Below are positions 43,304-51,097 of a stretch of DNA of 64,000 nucleotides, piece after piece. Source of the DNA: Streptomyces griseocarneus (lineage in GTDB: Bacteria; Actinomycetota; Actinomycetes; Streptomycetales; Streptomycetaceae); the NCBI GenBank assembly GCA_003674045.1, contig PENC01000012.1:152089-216088 (forward strand), read 5' to 3'. How positions within the stretch are numbered: the stretch's first letter is position 1; each line of letters starts with the position of its first letter. Under the pieces are notes generated by a model. The model saw nothing but the letters and a program-made list of their open reading frames with translations, ran no database searches and was not told the DNA's origin. Both the position numbers and the translations under genes were made by a program.

Positions 43304-44530
43304 ATGAGCAGCGACCATGTGGGAAGGCGGATCCGGGAGATCCGGAAAGTCCGGCAGATGTCCGTGCGACAGCTGGCCGACAAGGTGAAGATCTCCGGCA
43401 GCGCCCTGCAGAAGTACGAGTCAGGCGACCGGAACCCACCGCCCGGCGTTCTGGCGCAGATCGCGCGCGCCCTGAAGGTGGGGCCGGACCGCCTGACCGG
43501 CCAGCCCTATGTCAACGGCGCGGAAACCGAGGAGCAGGTGCAAGCGGTGATTCCGGATCTCCGCCGAATCCTCCTCACCTACGACAACCCTGACGATCTC
43601 CTGATCGAGCCACGTCCCCTTCCCGTACTCGCCGCGGAGATGGACCGCGTTGCCGAGATGCGGCAGAACGGGCAGTACGTTCCCATGGGGCCGCTCCTTC
43701 CCGGCCTGCTCACCGAGCTGACACACTGCGCCCTCTCCACGTCCGGACGGGAGCGGAGAACGGCGTTCTGGTGGCTGGCCAGGGGATACCGTGCGGCGAA
43801 CAGCCTCGCCCACAAGCTCGGCTATCACGACCTCAGCCTCACCGCCGTCGAGCGCGTCCACTGGGCCGCCGACCGCTCCGGCGACCCGCTCATGCAGGTG
43901 ACAGCCGCTTATCTCAAGGCCGGTGCGATGATTCGCATGGGCGCGTTCGCCTCGGCCCGCCGCGTCCTGGAGGGGCTGGCCGCCGAGATCGAGCGGCTCG
44001 CACCCGAACGTTCCCTGAGCGACGCGCACCTTTCCCTCCAGGGAGCCGTACTCCTGAAACTGGCGGTCCTTGAAGCGCGGGATGCCCATCCGGGGCGGGC
44101 GCAGCGGCATCTCGCCGAGGCGCGACAGCGCGCCGACATGCTGCGCGGCGACACGACTCACTACGAGATGTCGTTCGGGCCCACGAACGTGCGGATCCAC
44201 GAAGTGGCCACGCTGATCGACTCCGGGGACACGGAGCAGGCCCTCGCCCGGCTGCGCGAGTGGGGAGCCGAGCAGGAACGCCAGGACTGGGAGATCCCGC
44301 TCGGGATCGTCGCGGAACGAGCCAGTCACCACCATATCGATGTGGCGGCCGCACGGCTGGCCGAAGGGGACCGGACCGGCGCCCACCGCGACCTGCTGAA
44401 GGCCCGGCGGCTGTCACCGAACCACGTCCGCTTCCACCCGACCGTCCGCAGCACGGCCGCGACACTCGTACGCCTCGACAGGTCGCAGAACGACTCCATC
44501 GCGGGCTTCGCACGCTGGGCGGGTGTGTGA
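43304..44530 (+). CDS. XRE-family regulator with TPR-like C-terminal region
   Basis: A 408-residue protein. Residues 5-65 are an HTH_3 domain (IREIRKVRQMSVRQLADKV, ISGSALQKYESGDRNPP). The remaining 340 residues are helical repeats of TPR type, as in peptide- or partner-sensing XRE regulators of Streptomyces. The ATG at 43304 follows GGGG. Directly behind it lie two palindromes and the genes for a 142-residue protein, a small peptide, a methyltransferase and a DUF397 protein, so it is the likely local regulator. Confidence 0.88.
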   Translation: MSSDHVGRRIREIRKVRQMSVRQLADKVKISGSALQKYESGDRNPPPGVLAQIARALKVGPDRLTGQPYVNGAETEEQVQAVIPDLRRILLTYDNPDDLLIEPRPLPVLAAEMDRVAEMRQNGQYVPMGPLLPGLLTELTHCALSTSGRERRTAFWWLARGYRAANSLAHKLGYHDLSLTAVERVHWAADRSGDPLMQVTAAYLKAGAMIRMGAFASARRVLEGLAAEIERLAPERSLSDAHLSLQGAVLLKLAVLEARDAHPGRAQRHLAEARQRADMLRGDTTHYEMSFGPTNVRIHEVATLIDSGDTEQALARLREWGAEQERQDWEIPLGIVAERASHHHIDVAAARLAEGDRTGAHRDLLKARRLSPNHVRFHPTVRSTAATLVRLDRSQNDSIAGFARWAGV

Positions 44531-44550
44531 GCAACTGTCAAGTGATTCCC

Positions 44551-44633
44551 GATGAGTTCATCCCCACAATGTGTGGGGGCATGTGAGGTGGCGCGAGGCA
44601 CGATCCCCTCATCGAACCGTGATGAGGGGATCG
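44551..44633 (+). promoter_or_regulatory. Three palindromes upstream of the peptide/methyltransferase operon
   Basis: GATGA-GT-TCATC (44551-44562), CCCCACA-ATG-TGTGGGG (44562-44578) and a 13-bp perfect hairpin CGATCCCCTCATC (44601-44613) / GATGAGGGGATCG (44621-44633). The last contains the ribosome site GAGGGGA of the GTG start at 44638, so it could hide the site in the RNA. GATGA/TCATC half-sites recur, as expected of a regulator operator. Confidence 0.65.
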
Positions 44634-44637
44634 TGCT

Positions 44638-45066
44638 GTGCCCAGCAAGAGCAACAACTTTGAGGCCGCTCGCCAATGGCTCGCCTCAGCCGACAAAGAC
44701 CGCGCACATGCCCAGAAGTGGTTCACCCACGCTGGAGTCGTGCTCCTGCCTGCCGGAACCGTCTGGGACGCCATCCGGGTGAGCGGCGACCTGGCCAGGA
44801 CCGTACTCGCGGCCGGAATCGACGGCCCGGTGATCCGCGACCGGGAAGAGCATTACTTCCTCGTCCGACCCGGCATCTCCACCACGTGGACAACGCCGGG
44901 CGGTGAGGGTCTCGGCGCTGCCTGCTACGTGGCCGTACCGGCTCCGGAGTGCGCCAGCGGACCAGGGGTGCACTGGGTCCAAGCACCCGACGGCAGCGGG
45001 CTCCTGGTCGATGCCGAACGGCTCGCTGCCCTGATCCAGAGTGTGTACGGGGAGGCCGGTCAGTGA
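44638..45066 (+). CDS. Uncharacterised 142-residue protein in the XRE/methyltransferase operon
   Basis: No domain recognised with confidence. The middle (LLPAGTVWDAIRVSGDLA, GPVIRDREEHYFLVRPG, TWTTPGG) is reminiscent of a segment seen at the N-terminus of some bifunctional primase/polymerase proteins, but the catalytic residues of those are not present. The GTG at 44638 follows GAGGGGA by 7 bases. Its stop (TGA 45064-45066) overlaps a GTG that opens an in-frame extension of the small peptide gene. It is probably translated with the operon. Confidence 0.65.
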   Translation: MPSKSNNFEAARQWLASADKDRAHAQKWFTHAGVVLLPAGTVWDAIRVSGDLARTVLAAGIDGPVIRDREEHYFLVRPGISTTWTTPGGEGLGAACYVAVPAPECASGPGVHWVQAPDGSGLLVDAERLAALIQSVYGEAGQ

Positions 45067-45254
45067 CCCGATCTCCTCAGAGCGACGACAATGCCGAGGT
45101 CCGGCAACGCCCTGTCGGCGTCACCTTCCTCACGGGCGCGCCACCCATCACGTGGCCGCTTCCCGAGCTGAAGCGCTCAGCTGTCACAGCCAACGGAGTC
45201 CATCCTTTCGTAGCGACACGAGCGCATGACATCTCCACCCAAGGAGGCAACCCG

Positions 45255-45410
45255 ATGAACACCCCATCCGGCACCCAGTTCGCGCAAGGCGGCGGACACG
45301 GCAAGGACGAGGAAGAAGGCGACGGCCACCCCGGGCAGCCCTGGCAGCCGACCGAGGAGCCGCACCCGGACGGATCCACGCCCCCGGGCGATGGGACGCA
45401 CCGGAAGTGA
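45255..45410 (+). CDS. Small charged peptide, candidate RiPP (imiditide-type) precursor
   Basis: A 51-residue peptide, rich in Gly, Pro, His, Glu and Asp, without hydrophobic stretches. It holds three Asp-Gly pairs (23-24, 39-40, 46-47); Asp-Gly is the sequence most prone to aspartimide formation. AAGGAGG lies 7 bases ahead of the ATG. The stop overlaps the methyltransferase start as GTGA, which couples the two. The same frame is open from GTG 45063, giving a 115-residue alternative product. Precursor status is inferred from size, composition and linkage. Confidence 0.65.
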   Translation: MNTPSGTQFAQGGGHGKDEEEGDGHPGQPWQPTEEPHPDGSTPPGDGTHRK

Positions 45411-46603
45411 CACGCTCGGACGCGCAGAAGGAGCGGCCTGCTCGTGAGGAGTTGGGCCGCTTCCTCCTGGAGAGCGGCTCCCTGTCACCCGACTGGGCGC
45501 CGTCCTACGCAGCGGTACCGCGCACCGACTTCCTGCCGGATCTCATGTGGCCCCATGGCATGGCCACCGGCCGTAACGTGGCGGTCGACAGGAGGCAAGA
45601 CCCCGAGGCGTGGCAGCGGTACGCCGATTCCAACGATCCGATCGTCACCCAGTGGGACGACGGCGAGCATGACGGCGGGCCCGAGCCGGGGAAGTCGTTC
45701 AGCTCCTCCTCGTCCATGCCGAGCCTCGTTTTCTCGATGCTGTCCGATCTGGACGTGCGGCAGGGACATCGCGTGCTGGAGATCGGCAGCGGTACCGGCT
45801 GGAACGCGGCGCTCTTCGCGCACCGTCTCGGCGCGGCCGATGTGGTCACCGTTGAGGTGGACGGAGCCGTCGCCGCGCAAGCACGAAGCGCCCTGGAACG
45901 CTTCGGTCTCCCCGTCGAGGTGGTGCACGGAGACGGCTTCCTCGGATACGGGAAACGGGCTCCTTACGACCGCATCATCGCCACCTGCGGGTTGCGCCAG
46001 GTGCCCTTCGCCTGGGTGGAGCAATCCGCTGCCGGTGGAGTGATCCTCGTTCCCTGGGGCACCCGCTACGGCCCCGGCGAGGCCACCGCCCGGCTCGTGG
46101 TCGCGGAGGACCGGCGGAGCGCGTCCGGTCCGTTCACGCGACCGGTGGCCTTCATGCGCATGCGCTCCCAGCGTTTCGCGTGGCCCCGCCACGACGAATA
46201 CGTGGCGCCGGGCGCCCTGGATGCCGCAGACGTGTCCCGTACGTCCCTGACCGAAGAGGAACTGTGCGGAACGGGCGGCAGTTTCGCCCCCGCACCCTTC
46301 GCGATCGGCCTGCGCGTACCGGACGTGGTCCACGTCGCCGACCGCAAACGCGACGGCCGGCGCGCCGTGTGGTTCTACGGGCTCTCCGACACGGCATGGG
46401 CCGTGGCCGACTTCCGCGACGGCCGCCCGGAGGCCAAGGTGTACCAGTCCGGCCCCCGGCGCCTCTGGGACGAGGTCGAAGCGGCATACGAATGGTGGAC
46501 CGACCAGGGAAACCCAGCCTTCGACCGCTTCGGGCTCACCGTGGACCAGGACGGCGAACGGCCCTGGCTCGATAAACCGGACCGTCCCGTACGACTGCGA
46601 TGA
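45407..46603 (+). CDS. Protein-L-isoaspartyl O-methyltransferase homologue with extra C-terminal domain
   Basis: A 398-residue protein. Residues 95-230 are the PIMT-type SAM methyltransferase core: SSSSSMPSLV corresponds to the substrate loop, VLEIGSGTGWNA (123-134) is motif I, TVEVDGAVAAQAR motif II, and APYDRIIATCGL, GGVILVPWG follow. About 165 further residues are absent from repair-type PIMTs. Enzymes of this layout modify peptides in aspartimide-forming RiPP systems. It is coupled to the upstream small peptide gene, and there is no ATP-grasp, lanthionine or lasso enzyme nearby, which fits a precursor-plus-methyltransferase (imiditide) locus. Confidence 0.85.
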   Translation: MTRSDAQKERPAREELGRFLLESGSLSPDWAPSYAAVPRTDFLPDLMWPHGMATGRNVAVDRRQDPEAWQRYADSNDPIVTQWDDGEHDGGPEPGKSFSSSSSMPSLVFSMLSDLDVRQGHRVLEIGSGTGWNAALFAHRLGAADVVTVEVDGAVAAQARSALERFGLPVEVVHGDGFLGYGKRAPYDRIIATCGLRQVPFAWVEQSAAGGVILVPWGTRYGPGEATARLVVAEDRRSASGPFTRPVAFMRMRSQRFAWPRHDEYVAPGALDAADVSRTSLTEEELCGTGGSFAPAPFAIGLRVPDVVHVADRKRDGRRAVWFYGLSDTAWAVADFRDGRPEAKVYQSGPRRLWDEVEAAYEWWTDQGNPAFDRFGLTVDQDGERPWLDKPDRPVRLR

Positions 46604-46701
46604 CCCCGTGCGGTTCTGGAGCATGGTGTCTGGTGGAGTCTCCACCGGAGCGTTCCTGTTCGCTGTCCCGGCCGGGGAAGTACGAGTCAGTAAGGAAGGC
46701 G

Positions 46702-46914
46702 ATGAGGACCATGCACGCTGCGAGCAATGCTGAACTGACCTGGCGCAAGTCCAGCCACAGCGGTAACGGAACCGATTGCGTCGAAGTCTCGGACGATCTG
46801 ACCGGCGCTGTCCCGGTCCGGGATTCGAAGAGGAAGGGCGGGCCGTCTGCCACCTTTGCCGAAGCGGTATGGACTTCGTTCGTCGACGAGATCCGCGCCC
46901 AGCACATCGTCTGA
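46702..46914 (+). CDS. DUF397 protein
   Basis: A 70-residue DUF397 protein: LTWRKSSHSGNGTDCVEVS, then VPVRDSKRKGGPSATFAEAVWTSFV (read in two parts), the complete family pattern. DUF397 genes usually accompany XRE regulators of the kind at 43304 and are thought to modulate them. Starts ATG 46702 and ATG 46711 both fit GGAAGG upstream. About 100 bases separate it from the methyltransferase gene. Confidence 0.9.
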   Translation: MRTMHAASNAELTWRKSSHSGNGTDCVEVSDDLTGAVPVRDSKRKGGPSATFAEAVWTSFVDEIRAQHIV

Positions 46915-47027
46915 TTGCGCACGGAAGTGGCCACTCCCAGATCAATTGGGGAGTGGCCACATTGCCAGCGCGAATCGTCGGTGCATGCAACAACGAGCCG
47001 TCACAGGCGGATTGATGGGATAGTCGA

Positions 47028-47250
47028 AATCCGGTGGAGGGGGCGGGGCCGGAGGGCGGGGTTCTGGAACGACGGTGCATGAAGCACGGCACCCAACCCG
47101 CATCACCCGCACGCACCGCGTTCCAGGTTCCCGCCCGGAGGCGCCGCCCCCGGCCCACAGACCACCCAGGGGCGCGAGGAACGGCGCGACAAGCCACACG
47201 CCGACCCGCAGTCGCGCGCCGAGCACAAGACGTACTCCGATAGGCGCCCA
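47028..47250. repeat. Composite intergenic repeat, copy H (reverse, no left arm)
   Basis: Core palindrome 47032-47153 with CTGGAACG and CGTTCCAG in place of CTGAAACG and CGTTTCAG, then right arm GGGGCGCGAGGAACGGCGCG and an unusually complete outer end (GCAGTCGCGCGCCGAGCACA, GACGTACTCCGATAGGCGCC). The left arm is missing. The right end abuts the flavoprotein remnant. Confidence 0.88.
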
Positions 47251-47263
47251 ACAACCCGGTGAC

Positions 47264-47396
47264 GATGGCTCGCCGGAGAGAATCCGGTACGCGCCCACCG
47301 TCAGGACCAGGTACACGCCCCACCCGGCCGCCCGCACGGCGCGAGCGCCGGCATCGATACGGCCGGGTCCCTGATGTGCGCGGCGCACCCTGCCGC
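47264..47396 (-). pseudogene. Truncated Dfp-type flavoprotein gene
   Basis: The minus strand reads RIDAGARAVRAAGWGVYLVL and TVGAYRILSGE (about 47361-47269), a close parallel of RVDVGIRAAQAAGWDVCLIL and TPSAYRWATED in the intact flavoprotein at 41528-42055. The remaining two thirds, including the FMN-binding segment, are gone; the reading frame runs into repeat copy H. The start region upstream is degraded. Confidence 0.7.
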
Positions 47397-47503
47397 GCAT
47401 CCGCACCACCCCCACGAGGGCGTGTGCGTGGCCACCGGAAGGAAAGCCTCCTGGCGTCGCATAAGCACGTTCATCGCTGCGGTCACCCCCCAGGAGGACA
47501 GCC

Positions 47504-47683
47504 ATCAACACCATTCGTCGCGCGACCGCTGCCATCGCAGCGAGCATTCTGCTCACGTTCGCCGGTATGGCCATGGCCACACCGGCCCAGGCCGACACCG
47601 AGCACGATGTCTGCGCACTTGTGTACGGCCTTTCCCCTGCCCTCGGGGCCCACGCGTGCCCCGGGTATACCCCCGGTAGCTAG
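47504..47683 (+). CDS. Small secreted peptide with apparent AUC start
   Basis: The frame after a perfect AGGAGG (6-base spacing) begins ATC AAC ACC and gives a 59-residue product: basic NTIRRA start, hydrophobic core ATAAIAASILLTFAGMAMA, signal-peptidase site TPAQA, and a mature part of about 29 residues with two cysteines (DVCALVY, HACPGYTPGS). No ATG, GTG or TTG exists in frame between the upstream stop and residue 22. Either AUC is used as start or an ATG was recently mutated, leaving a pseudogene. It lies between the flavoprotein remnant and the P450 gene. Confidence 0.6.
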   Translation: MNTIRRATAAIAASILLTFAGMAMATPAQADTEHDVCALVYGLSPALGAHACPGYTPGS

Positions 47684-47789
47684 TTCGCGGTCAGTCGTCT
47701 CGTATCCGGGCTTGGCCGGCGGGTCGAGGGATGTGACAACCCGCCGGTCAGGTCCCGGCGCGACAAATCTCTGTGAGAAACCGGGTACT

Positions 47790-49178
47790 TCACACCGGGA
47801 CGCGCCTGCGGTAGCGGACCGTGCAGGGGGCGCGTGGGCCGGGGATGAAGGTGGAGTAGTCGGGTGCGGGACAGCCGACGTGGCCGGGGGACAGGTCGAA
47901 GGTGCGGAGCAGAACGCTCCAGATGACTTTGACCTGTTGATAGGCGAAGGCCGTGCCCACGCAGCGGTGCCTGCCTCCGCCGAATCCGATCAGTGCGTAC
48001 GGCGCCGTGTGCTCCTCGCGGCCGGGCGCGTACCGGCCGGGATCGTACCGGTCGGGGTCGTGGAAGACCTCGGGGAGGCGGTGGGAGACGGCCGGCGAGA
48101 CCATGACGAGGTGCCCGGCGGGGACGAGATGCCCGGCGTGGGTGAAGTCCCGCAGGGCCTTGCGGATGAGTACGACGAGGGGCGGGTGGAGGCGCTCGGC
48201 CTCGCGTACGCAGTACTCCAGGTGATGCATGCGGCGCAGCAGTGTGCCGGTGAGGGGGCCGTCCCCGCGCATCGTCTCCTCCTGCTCCCGCAGGAGAACC
48301 GGGAGGTGCTCGGGGTGGCTGAGCAGCAGGGCACCTGTCCAAGCGGCGAGTACCGCGCTCGTGTGCTGCCCGGCGAAGATCATGCCGATGAGCAGGCCGA
48401 CGACGGTCGTGTCGTCGAGTGCTTCGCCCCGCGGTGTCCGGGCGGTGAGCAGAGTGGTGAGCATGTCCCGCGGCCCGCTGTGTGGTCCCTGGGATGCGCG
48501 GCGGGCGGCGATGACCTCTCCGAGGACCTGTCCGAGCGCCGCGCGAGCCCGGTCGCGTCGGCGGAAGGCGGGCAGCGGCATACCCGGGTCGAGCAGCCCG
48601 GCCAGTCGGATGCCCGCCTCCAAGTCACGGAAGAGGCGGGGGAGCTCGGGGCCGAGCCTGGAGCTGACCTCTTCCCCCAGCAGGCAGCGGGTCACGACGG
48701 AGACGGTGATCTCGTTCATCGTCTCGGTCAGGTCCGCTTCGCCGCTGTTCTGCCACGTACGGAGGTGGTCTTCCACCTCCTGCCGCATCGTGTCCACGTG
48801 AGCGGCGAGGCTCTTGGAAGTGAGGGCGGGCAGCAAGTGGCCGATCTGGCGCTCCATTTCGTCGGGTTCGGCGTCGAAGGCGACTCCGGGGCCGAAGACC
48901 GGTGTCATGAAGCGGTACGCCTCGCGGGGGCTGAGCACCGACTCGTCCGCGTGGAAGACGGCTTCGTGCGCGGCGCGGCCGCACAGGAAGGTCACCGGTT
49001 GGCCCAGCAGCCGGAAGGAGAAGACGTTCCCCGCCCGTTCGCGGGCGCGGCCGAGGAAGGCGACAGGGTTCCGTGCGAAGGGGACCGCGTGGCCGAGCCA
49101 GGGGAGACGGGGGCCCGGGAGCCGGGGCGGGGGCAGGGGCAGGGGCAGGGGCAGGGACTTGCGGTCACCGGTCGCCAT
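47790..49178 (-). CDS. Cytochrome P450, CYP51 (sterol 14-alpha-demethylase) type
   Basis: A 462-residue P450. CYP51-specific signatures are present: YRFMTPVFGPGVAFDA (88-103, B'-helix region) and the I-helix FAGQHTS (268-274), where CYP51s have His in place of the usual acid before Thr. K-helix EAER (326-329) with LHPP, and haem loop FGGGRHRC (399-406, Cys406) follow. The N-terminus has Leu-Pro repeats instead of a membrane anchor. ATG 49178 follows AAGGAGGGG. It overlaps by 14 bases the C14-sterol-reductase-like gene, whose reaction is the next step after CYP51 in sterol synthesis. CYP51 by motif; substrate inferred. Confidence 0.85.
   Translation of the reverse strand: MATGDRKSLPLPLPLPPPRLPGPRLPWLGHAVPFARNPVAFLGRARERAGNVFSFRLLGQPVTFLCGRAAHEAVFHADESVLSPREAYRFMTPVFGPGVAFDAEPDEMERQIGHLLPALTSKSLAAHVDTMRQEVEDHLRTWQNSGEADLTETMNEITVSVVTRCLLGEEVSSRLGPELPRLFRDLEAGIRLAGLLDPGMPLPAFRRRDRARAALGQVLGEVIAARRASQGPHSGPRDMLTTLLTARTPRGEALDDTTVVGLLIGMIFAGQHTSAVLAAWTGALLLSHPEHLPVLLREQEETMRGDGPLTGTLLRRMHHLEYCVREAERLHPPLVVLIRKALRDFTHAGHLVPAGHLVMVSPAVSHRLPEVFHDPDRYDPGRYAPGREEHTAPYALIGFGGGRHRCVGTAFAYQQVKVIWSVLLRTFDLSPGHVGCPAPDYSTFIPGPRAPCTVRYRRRVPV
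49130..49156. repeat. Hexanucleotide tandem repeat in the P450 gene
   Basis: Between four and five copies of GGGGCA (minus-strand CTGCCC) encode the Leu-Pro repeats at residues 9-16 of the P450. Changes in copy number would keep the frame and alter only the linker length. Confidence 0.7.
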
Positions 49179-50343
49179 GGGTCCCCTCCTTTGCGGGCAG
49201 GGCGCGCGGGGTCGGCGGCCTCCGGCGGCCATGGACGCCGCGGGGCGAGTCGAAAGGGACCATGCGGAACGTCGCCGTGCGGCAGTAGGCCGTCCACAGG
49301 GGTCCGTACTTCTCGCGGCAGTACCGGTCGTCCCGCCACGCGCGATGGACGAAGAGCCCGGCGAGCCAGAACAGTACGGTGTACGGCAACCACGACCTGC
49401 CGCCGCACAGAGCCGTCCAGGCTGTGTACATCATCAGTTCCCCGGTGTAGTTGAGCTTGCGGCCGATGCCCCAGAAGCCGGAGACCAGCAGGCGGCCGCC
49501 GATCGCCCGCGCCGGGCGCCCCCAGATCCGGGTGTGGCGGTCCTCCTTGAAACGGTGCTTCTGTCCGTTGGCTCCGCGGAACATCCAGAAGCCGCCTGCG
49601 AACAGGGGGATCGCCAGTGCGGCGAGCCACCACGGCAGCGGGGCATCGGCACCGCGCAGGGTCCGCGCGGGGAGGCTGTAGAAGAACGGGACCAGGACGA
49701 AGTCGCCCCACACCAGCATCCAGCCGAACCGTTCCGCCTTGATGTCCCAGGTGTGCAGCATCCCGTACTCGAACTGGAAGTAGTTGGCGACGTACAGCAG
49801 GACCATCGCCTGGTACAGGATCATCCGGCCGCCGAGCTCCCCGCGATCCACGTACTGTGCGGCCGCCCACGAGATGTTGCACAGGAACAGCCCGATCAGC
49901 GACGGGCGGTAGGAGAAGAGCTTCAGGTCGACACCGGCCAGCCGGGGGCTGAGCTCCGTCCCGAGGAACCACTGACGTAGCGGCGTGGTGGCGCCGCTTC
50001 CCTGCCCGGCTCCGGCACACCGGCGTCGCCCTGTCGCGTACAGCGCTCCGGACGCGGCGAAAGCCAGCACGTTCGCCGCCACGAACAGGGCGGGCGAACG
50101 GTCCGCGACGTAGACCAGTGCCCCGGGGCGCAGGGACCAGACGGCCACGGTCACGATCAGGGCCAGGCCGAAGAGCACGAGCCCGTCGAGCCGGTGGCTC
50201 TTCCTGCCGCCGTCCTCCGGCACCGGGCCCCGGCGCACGGGGCCCGGCAGGAGAAGGGAGCCCGCGAACAGCACCCCCACGAATGCCGGGACCAGCACGC
50301 AGGCGAAGGCGACGGCGCTCCACCACCCGAGCGATATCCCCAT
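49165..50343 (-). CDS. C14 sterol reductase-like (ERG4/ERG24 family) membrane enzyme
   Basis: A 392-residue protein with about eight hydrophobic segments. The ERG4/ERG24 signatures are visible: GRKLNYTGELMMY (NADPH-binding side) and near the C-terminus HRAWRDDRYCREKYGPLW with AYCRTATFRMVPF. The family reduces C14 or C24(28)/C7 double bonds of sterols using NADPH; DUF1295-like proteins are the alternative. I take the ATG at 50343. The P450 gene starts inside its last 14 bases, so the two are co-translated. No oxidosqualene cyclase or squalene monooxygenase is in the window. Confidence 0.78.
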   Translation of the reverse strand: MGISLGWWSAVAFACVLVPAFVGVLFAGSLLLPGPVRRGPVPEDGGRKSHRLDGLVLFGLALIVTVAVWSLRPGALVYVADRSPALFVAANVLAFAASGALYATGRRRCAGAGQGSGATTPLRQWFLGTELSPRLAGVDLKLFSYRPSLIGLFLCNISWAAAQYVDRGELGGRMILYQAMVLLYVANYFQFEYGMLHTWDIKAERFGWMLVWGDFVLVPFFYSLPARTLRGADAPLPWWLAALAIPLFAGGFWMFRGANGQKHRFKEDRHTRIWGRPARAIGGRLLVSGFWGIGRKLNYTGELMMYTAWTALCGGRSWLPYTVLFWLAGLFVHRAWRDDRYCREKYGPLWTAYCRTATFRMVPFDSPRGVHGRRRPPTPRALPAKEGTHGDR

Positions 50344-50500
50344 GGGGGCCGAGCATGACGGAGACGGTGGCACTGCCCGGGCCGCAGTACAGGAACGTGG
50401 TCCGGCGTATCACCGGTTCGGGGTAAAAACCTGCCGAGGAGGCATGGAGGAGGCATAACGGGAAGCCCGCTGCCGCGGGCCGGGTGGCCGACCGCTCCCC

Positions 50501-51046
50501 TCACTCCCGTCCCCGCCCCTTCCCCAGCAACCCCGCCTGCTCCCGCTTCAGCCGCTCGAACTCGCCCTTCACATAGCGGCGGAACTCCGTCGCGGGGAAA
50601 GGCTTCGGCAGAGGCCGGTGGGCCAGATCGCCCTGCTGCCAGCGTGCCGCGGCGACCTCGTCCCAGGCGGCGTGGGCGTAGACCTCCTGGAGGATCTCCG
50701 GGACGTCCGGTTCCGACAGGAGGTCCGCTTTCGTGGTCAGGATGTCGCGTATGGACCGCAGGTTGGGCAGGAGCACCGTGGTCATCCACAGCCGCCACTC
50801 CGCGAGTTCCTCCTCGGTCGGCGGCGTGCCGTCGGGGCGCGGGTGGAGTTCGGCGAAGGTGCGGTACGCGCGGTGGTTGGACTCGGCCAGGGCCAGGAGC
50901 GGGCCGTAGAACTCGGCGAGCTGGCGGTTCACCCGGGCCAGCCGCTCCTGTTGCTGGGCGAGGCGCAGGCCGTTGACGTACGTGACGAGATAGCCGGTGA
51001 ACGCCAGGGCGACGGTGACGATCGCCGGGGTCATGGCCGGGGTCAT
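50501..51046 (-). CDS. Uncharacterised single-span membrane protein
   Basis: A 181-residue protein with an N-terminal hydrophobic helix (ITV ALAFTGYLVTYVNGL region, residues 6-26) followed by a cytoplasmic helical domain (LRLAQQQERLARVNRQLAEF, YGPLLALAESNHRAYRTF). It resembles Streptomyces proteins of unknown role. The start at ATG 51046 is uncertain (51034 also possible). The 150 bases between this gene and the reductase start hold a weak GCCCGC-TGCC-GCGGGC hairpin near 50466. Confidence 0.65.
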   Translation of the reverse strand: MTPAMTPAIVTVALAFTGYLVTYVNGLRLAQQQERLARVNRQLAEFYGPLLALAESNHRAYRTFAELHPRPDGTPPTEEELAEWRLWMTTVLLPNLRSIRDILTTKADLLSEPDVPEILQEVYAHAAWDEVAAARWQQGDLAHRPLPKPFPATEFRRYVKGEFERLKREQAGLLGKGRGRE

Positions 51047-51097
51047 GGGTGGGACGTTAGGGCGACGCGGCACCCGCCGGGAATGGGGCGGGAACGA

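Noticed and set aside
44638..46603. Reading of the methyltransferase locus as a graspetide (ATP-grasp RiPP) or lanthipeptide system
   Set aside because: No ATP-grasp ligase, lanthionine synthetase or flavin decarboxylase is adjacent, and the small peptide has no Cys and no typical graspetide leader.
47259..49454. Plus-strand open frame across the P450 gene
   Set aside because: Antisense to the CYP51-like gene, whose motifs are complete; the plus-strand product is low-complexity and crosses the repeat tail and secreted-peptide gene.
50399..50500. Possible small gene between the sterol-reductase-like gene and the downstream minus-strand gene
   Set aside because: Only a weak hairpin and no frame with ribosome site of useful length.
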